Below, piece by piece: positions 29,852-38,526 of a stretch of 64,000 nt of DNA. Position 1 is the first letter of the stretch, and the number at the start of each line of letters is the position of its first letter. The translations under genes were made by a program, and so were the position numbers. Origin of the DNA: Xenorhabdus vietnamensis (GTDB taxonomy: Bacteria > Pseudomonadota > Gammaproteobacteria > Enterobacterales > Enterobacteriaceae); NCBI RefSeq assembly GCF_002127535.1, contig NZ_MUBJ01000017.1, positions 1 to 64,000 of the forward strand, given 5' to 3'. The notes beneath the pieces were generated by a model. That model saw nothing but the letters and a program-made list of their open reading frames with translations, had not been told where the DNA came from and did no database searches.

Positions 29852-30474
29852 CAATCCTTTCATCTTTTATCTCCCCTCTTATATTTCAAGCTGTAGTTTT
29901 GTTGGTTGTACTATGGCTTGAAGCCGATTAAAAATCTATCAGTCACAAATGTTTTTAAAAGATCACTTAATGAACTGATGCTTCCGGTATATTATTTTAT
30001 TAACGGTTTTATTATAAATTAATGAGGGTTTTTTTAAGTTTTAATCGATTTAATGGAAGTATCACATTAATTGTATTTGTTGATTGATGAGCTATCTAAT
30101 AGAGTGATTTTTAATATTGTTTCTAATTTTGTCTATAGATTAAAAATCTATTCCATATATTAGATGAGTTTTATTTATAATTTCCGTTAAAAAATGAAAA
30201 AATTAATGAGTAGCATATTATTCTGCGAAACGTTTTTCTGAATTTCAATAACCATCTTCTTATTAATAATGATTTAAGTAATATTTTATATTATGGAAAA
30301 ATAAATGGATTATTATTAATCTCCATTGAGTTATTTGTTTTATTAGATATATATCCTGAATTTTTATTATTTTAGGGCGATAACACTCCCATGCGGTAGC
30401 TATTGTATTAATTGTCCAGGTAAATGTTGCAAACAAAAAAACCAATGAAATTAAGCATGAAAAGGGAAGTCGTG
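29852..30474. other. AT-rich gap between cysM and the biosynthetic operon
   Basis: About 620 bp, very AT-rich, with no gene supported on either strand. It contains a 7-bp inverted repeat (TTCAAGC at 29885-29891 and GCTTGAA at 29916-29922) without a T-tract. The operon promoter must lie here, but I could not pick convincing -35 and -10 boxes. This is the left boundary of the accessory locus. No integrase, tRNA or direct repeat marks the junction. Confidence 0.5.
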
Positions 30475-30726
30475 ATGAATGTATCTGAGCGTAAAAAATT
30501 AGTATCTGAATATCTCTGTAAACTTTCTGGTAAGCAGAGTTTAGGTGATACCGTTAATATTTTCGAAACTGGCTTGGTTAACTCTCTGGCTGCTATCCAA
30601 CTCATTTCTTTTCTGGAAAAAAATTTCAAAATTAAGGTCGAAATTGATGATCTCGACAATGCCAATTTTTCTAGTATTCAAGCTGTCTGCAATTTTTTAG
30701 ACAAAAAGGTGGTGGCAAATGTTTAA
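30475..30726 (+). CDS. Discrete acyl carrier protein
   Basis: An 83 aa free carrier protein. The phosphopantetheine serine lies in ETGLVNSLAAIQ, equivalent to the DSL motif with N for D. I prefer the ATG at 30475 because GGGAAG lies about seven bases before it; the in-frame ATG at 30424 would add 17 residues. It overlaps the next gene by 8 bp. By analogy with ClbE of colibactin and ZmaH of zwittermicin, and given the flavoenzyme and serine-type A domain that follow, it probably carries seryl and then oxidised (aminomalonyl-type) intermediates. That role is inferred. Confidence 0.88.
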   Translation: MNVSERKKLVSEYLCKLSGKQSLGDTVNIFETGLVNSLAAIQLISFLEKNFKIKVEIDDLDNANFSSIQAVCNFLDKKVVANV

Positions 30727-31882
30727 TCGCTTTTTATCACCTGTGCAGCAAGAATGGTTACAGGCATTTGAGCGGTTTTCAGCCACGGAAGTTGCCCCTT
30801 GTGCTGATGAATGGGATTTGTCTGAAGCAATACCTGCCAATGTAGTACAGCAACTAGCCAGCAATGGTTGGTTAGGGGGATTGGCAAAAACGGAACATGG
30901 CGGGCTGGGGTTTGATGTCACTACATTCGGATTGCTGAATATGGCCATCGGAGCTGGAAGCGGATCGCTCACTGGCCTGCTGAATGTACACTCAATGATG
31001 TTAAAAACCATTGAGGATTGGGGTTCCCAAGATCAAAAGCAACGCTTTTTGGCACCTTTGGTAAAGGGTGAAATTATTGGTGCTTTTGCCCAAACGGAAG
31101 TTTCCGCAGGTGGTGACTCTAAAAATCTATCGACCCAGTTTGAAGATCATGGGGATGAACTAAGTATTCATGGGCAAAAGAGCTGGATTACTTTCGCTCA
31201 GATTGCAGATCTATTTTTGGTATTTGGTAAATATCAGGGCTTGGATACCGCTGTATTGGTTCCTAAAAACACGCCCGGATTAAAAATAACAGCCAAGAAA
31301 AATATGCTGGGATTCAAGAGTGCCTATCTGGCAATATTGGATTTCAACGATTGCCGGATCCCCAAGACGAATATTGTCGGGAAGCCTGGTTTTGGACAAA
31401 ACCTCATATCTAACAGCGCATTGGACTATGGACGCATCAGTGTGGCCTGGGCTGCGGTAGGAATACAGCAGGCGGCATTGTCGGCGTCAGCACGCAGGGC
31501 TAATTCTCGTGCTACCTTCGGCACATTGCTTGCAGATCAAGGCATTATTCGTGGCTATTTGGCGGAAATGTCCAGTAGCCTGCTTGCCTCTCAACTTATT
31601 TGCCTGTCAGCAACAAAAGCCAAAGAAGCCAAGGATGAAGATGCTCTTGAGCAAATTCTTCAGGCCAAACTTTTCGCATCACAGGAAGCGGGTGCGAGTG
31701 CGGCAAAGGCGGTTCAAATCCATGGTGGTCACGGTTGTGATGAGATAAACGGCATCAGCCGGCTTTATCGGGATGCAAAGATTTTGCAAGTTGTTGAAGG
31801 AAGCAATGAACTGCAAAAAATGCTGATTGGCAAACAAGTCTGTACTCGGTATAGCTACGACGCTGCACTGACTCATCCATAA
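30719..31882 (+). CDS. Acyl-CoA dehydrogenase-like flavoenzyme
   Basis: A 387 aa FAD enzyme of the acyl-CoA dehydrogenase family. FAQTEVSAGGDS matches the substrate/FAD loop TEPxAGSD, and VVEGSNELQ carries the position of the catalytic glutamate. AAKAVQIHGGHG is the FAD-contacting C-terminal segment. It overlaps the ACP gene, so it most likely works on an ACP-bound substrate rather than CoA esters. The nearest logic is ClbF (colibactin) or its zwittermicin counterpart in aminomalonyl-ACP formation. Those pathways also use a 3-hydroxyacyl dehydrogenase, which is absent from this window. A prolyl-dehydrogenase (pyrrole) role was considered and disfavoured. Confidence 0.88.
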   Translation: MFNRFLSPVQQEWLQAFERFSATEVAPCADEWDLSEAIPANVVQQLASNGWLGGLAKTEHGGLGFDVTTFGLLNMAIGAGSGSLTGLLNVHSMMLKTIEDWGSQDQKQRFLAPLVKGEIIGAFAQTEVSAGGDSKNLSTQFEDHGDELSIHGQKSWITFAQIADLFLVFGKYQGLDTAVLVPKNTPGLKITAKKNMLGFKSAYLAILDFNDCRIPKTNIVGKPGFGQNLISNSALDYGRISVAWAAVGIQQAALSASARRANSRATFGTLLADQGIIRGYLAEMSSSLLASQLICLSATKAKEAKDEDALEQILQAKLFASQEAGASAAKAVQIHGGHGCDEINGISRLYRDAKILQVVEGSNELQKMLIGKQVCTRYSYDAALTHP

Positions 31883-32051
31883 ACTAATTCCCAATATTTA
31901 TTACCTGAAAAGCAAGACATTTTGTCTGGCTGACGGATTTCTATTGCCCGACATTAAACCATAACGCTGGTTTGCCATGAAGTTCAGGAACAAAAGTTTG
32001 GGAATCATCATTTGGGATTAATAAAGCCAGCAATCAGAGGACTTCGGCGTC

Positions 32052-33680
32052 ATGAAAACAGGTCGATTTATTACTGACTATTTCGAAAGCACGGCGAGAA
32101 ATAACCAGAGCACGGCGATACGCTGGGGCAACGGAAACACTTTATCCTGGGAAGAATTATACGTAAGAGTACAACGATTGACTCATTATCTGCTCAATGA
32201 GAGGAGTCTGAGTAAGGGAGAATGTGTTGCCATTGGACTTGAACGCAGCCCGGAGTTTTTGGTGGCAGCATATGCGGTTCTGCTGGCCGGTGGTGTTTAT
32301 TTTCCAGTAGATCCAAAAACCCCTGTTGTCCGTCTGGCATCCATGTTTACAACGGCTCAATGTCGTATCGCCTTCTGCAATACAAATCAAAAAAATTTAT
32401 TTACTGAGGCAAATGCTGAATTGAAGTTGATCAGCTGTGAGCAATTAGAAGAGATAACCATGTTGTCATGCTCAGAACATGCGTGTCACAACATAGCTCA
32501 GATAAAAGTACCTCAATTGCAGGCGGCTGATCCGGCATATTTAATCTTCACTTCCGGTACTACGGGGACACCCAAAGGGGTATTGGTCAATCATGGTGCA
32601 TTCATCAATCGGCTGGAATGGCATCAGCTACACAGTGAGATGATGGATTCAGACATTATCCTACAGAGAACCGCGTTGACTTTTGACGTATCTTTATGGG
32701 AGCTTTTTTTGCCAGCCTTGAATGGTGCAAGCAACTATCTGCTGCAACCCGGACTGGAATCCTTCCCCAGAGCTATTGTGGCGGCATTGGCAAGCGAAAA
32801 AATCACAATTGTTCACTTTGTCCCCAGTTTGTTAAAGCCAGTACTGCAAGAACTTCAAGAGAATCATGTAGATCTGGCTCCACCATTACCCTCTTTACGC
32901 AGGGTATATGTGAGCGGGGAATCACTGCTTGCCAGTCTGGTCGTTCAATTTAATAACATGTTCAATGCTCGTGGTCTGTTAACTCATTGCTTGTTGACCA
33001 ATTTATACGGTCCGACTGAAGCCGCTATCGATGTCAGTTTTTATGATTGCCTGAAAGATGATCGCATAGAAACGCCGTCAAACCTCGTTCCCATCGGCAA
33101 GGCTCTTACCGGATGCAAATTATACATAGTCGATCCGGACAATTTGGCGTTAAAAGCGGACTCGGAAAAAGGCGAAATCGCCATCGGTGGGATATGTCTG
33201 GCAGAAGGTTACTACAACCGACAGGACTTGACCGATAAAGTGTTTATTTTCCATCCAGAACTTCAGGAGCGAATCTATCTGACGGGTGATCTTGGTTGGC
33301 ATGAAAAAGAAACAGGCTTTTTCTGTCAGGGCAGAAAGGATAACCAAGTCAAGCTCCGTGGATTGCGGATCGAGTTGGGGGAGATAGAGCATCATTTACT
33401 TAACTACCCCGCCATTACTGAAGCTGTTGCCTGTGTCGTCGAAGATGATGAGCAAGAACAATGGTTGGTCACAGCTATCGTAGCGGGGCAGGAAGAACTG
33501 AATCCGCAAGATATCAGGCAATTTCTTTCAGCACAGGTACCGGCTTATATGTTACCTGCACGCTACTGGCAGGCTCAATCTTTGCCGAGAGCCAGTTCAG
33601 GGAAACTAGATCGGAAAGCGATCGCCCAACATATGCGAGATCTGTTCTTCAATCAAAATGATGGCTCACACCATGAATAA
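32052..33680 (+). CDS. Stand-alone serine-type adenylation domain
   Basis: A 542 aa free adenylation domain with core motifs LIFTSGTTGTPKG (A3), LYGPTEA (A5), YLTGDLG (A7) and the catalytic lysine in SSGKLDRKA (A10). The specificity positions, aligned by eye to GrsA, read DVWHYSLIDK, one residue from the usual serine code DVWHLSLIDK. There is no attached carrier domain, so it must load a protein in trans, most simply the ACP two genes upstream. This is the role of ZmaJ and of the extra A domain of ClbH in aminomalonyl-ACP synthesis. It follows the flavoenzyme after 169 bp and overlaps the next gene by 23 bp. Confidence 0.88.
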   Translation: MKTGRFITDYFESTARNNQSTAIRWGNGNTLSWEELYVRVQRLTHYLLNERSLSKGECVAIGLERSPEFLVAAYAVLLAGGVYFPVDPKTPVVRLASMFTTAQCRIAFCNTNQKNLFTEANAELKLISCEQLEEITMLSCSEHACHNIAQIKVPQLQAADPAYLIFTSGTTGTPKGVLVNHGAFINRLEWHQLHSEMMDSDIILQRTALTFDVSLWELFLPALNGASNYLLQPGLESFPRAIVAALASEKITIVHFVPSLLKPVLQELQENHVDLAPPLPSLRRVYVSGESLLASLVVQFNNMFNARGLLTHCLLTNLYGPTEAAIDVSFYDCLKDDRIETPSNLVPIGKALTGCKLYIVDPDNLALKADSEKGEIAIGGICLAEGYYNRQDLTDKVFIFHPELQERIYLTGDLGWHEKETGFFCQGRKDNQVKLRGLRIELGEIEHHLLNYPAITEAVACVVEDDEQEQWLVTAIVAGQEELNPQDIRQFLSAQVPAYMLPARYWQAQSLPRASSGKLDRKAIAQHMRDLFFNQNDGSHHE

Positions 33681-36600
33681 TAAATCAATTTTTGGATTAA
33701 CCCGGTCACAACAGGCCGTTTTCAAAATGGGTTTGTTCAATCTGTCTGGTCATCAGTTCTATTTAGGGGGCGTAGCGCGCCTGAAAGGGATGATTTCTCT
33801 GGAGCGGCTTGTTCGTGTTGCTGAGCAGATCCTCAATACGCAAGATGTTTTTCGCATAGGTTTTATTAATAACGCTTTTATTAATAACGAACCGCACTGG
33901 GAGCTGGCGGAAGAGGCATTATTGGAAACCGAATCAGTGGAAATAAAATGGTTCGGTATTCGACACGATAACCCTCAGGTAGCCGTAGAAAAAGTTGATT
34001 TCAGCAGATATGCCGATCCCAGTGCCGCGTTTGAGCATTGGGCTGAACGTCAGCTACTGGCGGACGAAGATCTATCACTCACACCACTACGAATTTTTGC
34101 GGTGCGTTTTCAGCAGGATCAATCAGGGTGGTTTTTGAAAGCTCATCATGCCGCGATGGATGGAATGGGTTTAGCGATATTGCAGGACTATTTAATCAAG
34201 GAATTGGAGCAAGAAGGTGCAGATTCAGCTTCAGGTACAGAACAGACCGAATCCTTTTTCTTCTCTTCCGGTTCTGGGGAAGAACAAAATTATGAATGTT
34301 CGCGGCGTTTCGAAAGAGATGCTGCGTACTGGCAGACACTTTTTGGTGATACGGCATCGGTAAATGCCCGGAGCATATCCAGCCGTTATCCGATAGGTGA
34401 TTACCGTGGATTGGAACCGCGATCCCTGCGTATAAAAGCAACAGTGACTGAATCGCAAAATGAGATATTGTGCCGATTTAAAAACAGTGGCGGTTCCATT
34501 TTCAGATTATTTTTTACTGCGGTTGCCTATGCGCAAATGGTGATTGAGGACGGCAACTGCGCGTTATTGCAGGCACCTATTGTAAACCGTTGGGGCAAGA
34601 CAGAGAAACGTTCTGTTTCAATGGGTGTGGCACCTATTTTGATGCCTGTATTTCGGCAGGCAGGCCAGACGGTAGCGGATTGTTACCGAATTCTGAAAAA
34701 ACAGTTGCAAAAAGCTATCGTGCATTCACGTTATGCCCCTGCTACCCGTTGGGGAGAATTAGCATCATCAGACTGGCAACGGATCATTCCGGCTTTCGGT
34801 GTTTCCTATCAGACTGGTGAATTCCAGAAAACCGCTGTGGGTGCAGAGATAACCATTGATCACATTCAGGCTGTCGAATCTCTGTTTGCCACCATCCACA
34901 TTCATGACCGTTTTGAAAATGGCTGCTTCGTACTTGAAGCGGATTTCCGCAAAATATGGCCGCCTGAACAATGTCACGCCTTTTTGCAGTCCGTACTTGA
35001 TTATGCAATAGATGCCGCTGTCGAGGTCATGGAGCAGGAAACCGTAAATACAGAACAAGGTGAAGCGGAACAGATAGAAGAAGAACAAATAGAAAATATC
35101 GAACAAACCGCACCAATAGGCATTCACTTGCTTGAGGCGTTTGAATGCCATGCTGACAGGACATTATTTAAGTCAGAATTTAAGTCGGAACTTAAGTCAA
35201 ATGTGGAAAACTGTGATTTGACTTACCACCAAGGATTACAGTGGATTCACCAGTTCAGTGGACAATTACGTGACATGCGTGACATGGACGGATTTCACAT
35301 GGAGCATAAACCCGTGTTGATTTTAGGCAGGCGCTCCCCTGAAACGCTGCTGGCTTATCTGGCTTGCCTTATTGAAAATGTGACTGTTGTTCCTGTTTGC
35401 CCCACGACAACACCGACGGAGAGGTTATTAACCATTATCCGTAATTCAGGTGTTTCCCTATGTATTTACACCGAGATTGACCAAGATTTAGCAGAAGCGC
35501 TAAATTTACCCCTATTACGAGTTTCTTTGCAGCAAGAAGACATTGTTCATATAAGCATTGATCGTAAGAACATTGATCATAAGAACATTGATCGTAAAAA
35601 CATTGATCATAAAAACATAGCAATTGCCTCGTATCCTGAGATTCCGTTACAGCCAATCTCCTGTAATCCGGCTTATATTCTGTATACCTCCGGCTCGACC
35701 GGAGAACCGAAAGGTGTTGCCATTTCCCCCTTTGCATTAGCAAATTACGCGCTGGCAGCGAAAGCAGCTTATGCTGATAAAACGCCATTTAGCACACCTC
35801 TGTTTACTTCCTTTGGGTTTGACCTGACACAGACTGCTATTTTAGTACCGGTTTTGTCTGGAGGATTTATCCAAACTCATGAACAGGATATTCGTGATAA
35901 TCCTGAATTATTGCGAAGTCTTCTCGCTGATGAGTCTCTGACAGGCATTAAATGTACGCCATCCCATCTTTCCTTATTGCTAGAACATGGCCTTAACGCC
36001 AATAGACAGCATCCACTGACTTTTATTGTGGGTGGAGAAAACTTGCCTGCTTCATTGGTGAACAAGGCACTCGATTTCTTGCCGTTGGGTAGCAGGATCA
36101 TCAATGAATATGGGCCAACAGAGGCAACGGTCGGATGCTGTATTTACTCAATAAGCAATGATGCGGGTACATTTGAGGAAAGAGAAAAGGCAGGGGCATC
36201 TGTTGTATCCATCACGCCTATTGGCACAGCGCTGGGTAAAGCGGAAATATCGATCAGAGATAGCTGGGGGCAAATCATGCCCCGCGGGTTCAATGGGGAG
36301 ATCTGGATCAGCGGTCCTATCTTGGCGGATGGGTATCTGAATAACAGTGCCCAGACAGAAGCAAACTTTGTGCACAGTGCGAATGGTCAACATCGTTGGT
36401 ATCGCACGGGCGATTTGGGAATGCAGGATGCACAGGGCATATTTCATTGCCTTGGACGCATTGACGATGAATTTAAGGTGCGTGGTCATCGGATTCATCC
36501 GGTGGAAATTGAAAAAGCTGTGGAAGATGTACTGTTGCAGCTTGGGCAATCGAATGAACACGGTTGGCAGTTGAAAGCATTGAAACTGGTCATCGATGAA

Positions 36601-38526
36601 ATTGATGGTACGGCAGACCATGAAATCATTACCTTGTGCAGCAATCAGCCTGTTCCCCATGAAAGCCATGAATTTCAAAACAGATTAAAAGAAAAAATTG
36701 CTGAATCTTGGTTACCGAATTTGTATTGCACTGTGCAGCCCTGGCCGATGAATGCCAACGGTAAGGTGGATATAGCACCACTTATTGTCGCTGTTGAAGC
36801 ACACCGAAGGGCATTGATTGATGCTGCACAGTGCTGTTTAACGGATAAAAAAGCACAGGAAGAACCAGAGAATTACTTACTCCCTGACTGGTTGAATGAG
36901 GAATTCCTCAGGCCGATTTGGCCTCAATCGGTGGATCTGGCCGCCTCATTTCTTGAACAAGGGGGAGACTCAATCAAAGCCATTCGCCTTGTTGCATTGT
37001 TAGCAAAAAAAGGCGTGAGAGTCGGAGTCAATGCACTGTTGGCTCCGACCGCGTTGGGCGCAGTATTGGAAAAATTCTGTGTGGAACAATCAGCAAGTAC
37101 CGCAACGGATCCCTTGACATTAGAAGGGGAATTAAAAGAGTTAACCGCAGATTGGCTGCAATATTTACCCAGTGTTCGCTGGTTTCAGCATCATCGCTTT
37201 AAGCATGGTGATCGGTTACAGCAAGGAGTAGTACTTGAGTTAAACGCTTCCTTATCTGCCGATCAGATTAATGCAGCAGTCGTTGCAGTCAAAACCAAAC
37301 ATAAAATCTTTTCCCTGAGAGCCAGCCACGACCTGAGCGAGTTTTATTTCTTGTCTTCCTCTTCCGCACAGGCATTGAAAGATATCGAATGGGAGCTACA
37401 AAGCAGCAAAAAAATCTTGGCATCAGGCGAACATCTTGAAAACAGGCTGGAACGCTTGCAAGGCGAAGTCTGTTTGGCGGAACGGCCTAGTGTGCATGAG
37501 GTGATATTCGATCCGGTTGCAGATAAACACTACTTGATTTGGGTTTGCCACCACCTGATTTGCGATGTCCATTCATGGATTTTCTTATTGGATGAATTGG
37601 ATCAGGCACTGGGTAAATCTGCCATTCAAATGAATACCGTTACCGGTGGGGATGCAGAACAGGGCGTGTTCCTATGGGGGAAATGGCTTGCGGACAAACT
37701 GTCACAGATCGAAACAGCACAGAAAAACCTGACTTATATAGAGCCTTCACTTGATGACAATACCAATGATCAACCAGCTACGGTTTCTGCCACATTAGCA
37801 TTGTCAGTTTCCGGTAGTGATTTCAATTTGATGGAACGATACAAAAAAACCGGTCGAACACAGTTAATTGCAGCTGCATTACTGGAGGTGATACAGGATA
37901 GCGGCTTGTTATCTCTGTTACCACAGCCTCGTGTATTGTTTGAGAATCACGGTCGCTTATTTTCTGAAACCCAAATGCCAGCCGCCTGGAATGCAGCCAT
38001 GGCAAAAGCCGTGGGGTGGTTTACGGGGTTCCAATTATTGCAGCTTAATGTGGCTTCAGGCCATTCATTGAGTTTTTTGCAAACGCTGAAATCACATCTG
38101 CATGAAGATAACTCAGATTGGAAAAAACAACTGGGGCTGGATGGCACCGGTACAAAGCCTCTGATTTGCATCAATGATATTGGTTTAGGTTTGGGCAATA
38201 ACGAGACATGGCAGCACATTAATTTAGTTCAATCTCTCTCAGGCGGTTTTCGTCATCCCGATGAAAAGAGTAGTGCTGATTTCGACATACTCATTCGCGA
38301 TTGCCGAGAATCGGGTTCTATTTTTGTCGAACTGAGATTGGGAATTTCTGGGTGCAATGCTGATGATGCCCTGAATTATTTAACCCAACTAAATGACAGG
38401 CTATCGGCATGGTGTCGTACCTGTTCCGATGCCAGTCAGGAACGATCACTGATCCCTGCGGATTTTCCTCTTTGTCAGCTCTCACAATCGGAGCTCGATT
38501 TTATTATTCATGGAGCCTCAGAATGA
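33658..38526 (+). CDS. NRPS loading protein: starter C - A(Asn) - PCP - E
   Basis: A 1622 aa NRPS. A condensation domain of starter type (about residues 10-480) has HHAAMDG with H163, H164 and D168. It stands first in the line and so should use an acyl donor, probably a fatty acid. The A domain (about 490-1050) has the code DLTKIGEVGK, essentially the asparagine code DLTKLGEVGK. The PCP has GGDSIK with Ser1105. The epimerisation domain (about 1150-1600) has HHLICDVHSW (H1298, H1299, D1303), ENHGR and AVGWFTG. The product is predicted to be N-acyl-D-Asn, as made by XcnA and ClbN as a prodrug leader. ATGs at 33661 and 33673 are alternative starts. Five tandem expansions lie in loops and linkers. 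Confidence 0.92.
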   Translation: MMAHTMNNKSIFGLTRSQQAVFKMGLFNLSGHQFYLGGVARLKGMISLERLVRVAEQILNTQDVFRIGFINNAFINNEPHWELAEEALLETESVEIKWFGIRHDNPQVAVEKVDFSRYADPSAAFEHWAERQLLADEDLSLTPLRIFAVRFQQDQSGWFLKAHHAAMDGMGLAILQDYLIKELEQEGADSASGTEQTESFFFSSGSGEEQNYECSRRFERDAAYWQTLFGDTASVNARSISSRYPIGDYRGLEPRSLRIKATVTESQNEILCRFKNSGGSIFRLFFTAVAYAQMVIEDGNCALLQAPIVNRWGKTEKRSVSMGVAPILMPVFRQAGQTVADCYRILKKQLQKAIVHSRYAPATRWGELASSDWQRIIPAFGVSYQTGEFQKTAVGAEITIDHIQAVESLFATIHIHDRFENGCFVLEADFRKIWPPEQCHAFLQSVLDYAIDAAVEVMEQETVNTEQGEAEQIEEEQIENIEQTAPIGIHLLEAFECHADRTLFKSEFKSELKSNVENCDLTYHQGLQWIHQFSGQLRDMRDMDGFHMEHKPVLILGRRSPETLLAYLACLIENVTVVPVCPTTTPTERLLTIIRNSGVSLCIYTEIDQDLAEALNLPLLRVSLQQEDIVHISIDRKNIDHKNIDRKNIDHKNIAIASYPEIPLQPISCNPAYILYTSGSTGEPKGVAISPFALANYALAAKAAYADKTPFSTPLFTSFGFDLTQTAILVPVLSGGFIQTHEQDIRDNPELLRSLLADESLTGIKCTPSHLSLLLEHGLNANRQHPLTFIVGGENLPASLVNKALDFLPLGSRIINEYGPTEATVGCCIYSISNDAGTFEEREKAGASVVSITPIGTALGKAEISIRDSWGQIMPRGFNGEIWISGPILADGYLNNSAQTEANFVHSANGQHRWYRTGDLGMQDAQGIFHCLGRIDDEFKVRGHRIHPVEIEKAVEDVLLQLGQSNEHGWQLKALKLVIDEIDGTADHEIITLCSNQPVPHESHEFQNRLKEKIAESWLPNLYCTVQPWPMNANGKVDIAPLIVAVEAHRRALIDAAQCCLTDKKAQEEPENYLLPDWLNEEFLRPIWPQSVDLAASFLEQGGDSIKAIRLVALLAKKGVRVGVNALLAPTALGAVLEKFCVEQSASTATDPLTLEGELKELTADWLQYLPSVRWFQHHRFKHGDRLQQGVVLELNASLSADQINAAVVAVKTKHKIFSLRASHDLSEFYFLSSSSAQALKDIEWELQSSKKILASGEHLENRLERLQGEVCLAERPSVHEVIFDPVADKHYLIWVCHHLICDVHSWIFLLDELDQALGKSAIQMNTVTGGDAEQGVFLWGKWLADKLSQIETAQKNLTYIEPSLDDNTNDQPATVSATLALSVSGSDFNLMERYKKTGRTQLIAAALLEVIQDSGLLSLLPQPRVLFENHGRLFSETQMPAAWNAAMAKAVGWFTGFQLLQLNVASGHSLSFLQTLKSHLHEDNSDWKKQLGLDGTGTKPLICINDIGLGLGNNETWQHINLVQSLSGGFRHPDEKSSADFDILIRDCRESGSIFVELRLGISGCNADDALNYLTQLNDRLSAWCRTCSDASQERSLIPADFPLCQLSQSELDFIIHGASE
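33861..33890 (+). repeat. 2 x 15-bp repeat, starter C domain
   Basis: Two units differing only at the last base encode FINNA-FINNE at residues 68-77, in the N-terminal lobe of the condensation domain. Confidence 0.92.
35053..35097 (+). repeat. 3 x 15-bp repeat, C-A linker
   Basis: Diverged units encode EQGEA-EQIEE-EQIEN in the linker between the starter C domain and the Asn A domain. Confidence 0.85.
35167..35202 (+). repeat. 3 x 12-bp repeat, start of the Asn A domain
   Basis: Units encode FKSE-FKSE-LKSN near the N-terminus of the A domain. A smaller 2 x 9-bp repeat (RDM-RDM) follows at 35269-35286. Confidence 0.85.
35557..35616 (+). repeat. 4 x 15-bp repeat, Asn A domain
   Basis: Units encode IDRKN-IDHKN-IDRKN-IDHKN (residues 634-653) just before core motif A3. 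A degenerate fifth unit (IVHIS) precedes them. The alternation R/H with silent changes suggests a duplication of a 30-bp pair after the first 15-bp event. Confidence 0.95.

Noticed and set aside
29885-29922. Terminator downstream of cysM
   Set aside because: The inverted repeat is only 7 bp with a 24-base loop and no T-tract, too weak to call.
30475-33680. ACP, acyl-CoA dehydrogenase homologue and free A domain as a prolyl-to-pyrrole starter pathway (PltL/PltE/PltF type)
   Set aside because: The free A domain reads DVWHYSLIDK, a serine-type code, not a proline code; proline is instead coded in a later NRPS.
35557-35616. Possible CRISPR-like or short direct repeat array
   Set aside because: The units are contiguous 15-mers without spacers, in frame with an NRPS, and code for five-residue repeats.
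38409-38522. Upstream extension of the free acyltransferase by 38 codons
   Set aside because: It lies wholly inside the preceding NRPS gene in another frame; the ATGA overlap at 38523 and the position of the FPGVGAQ motif support the shorter form.
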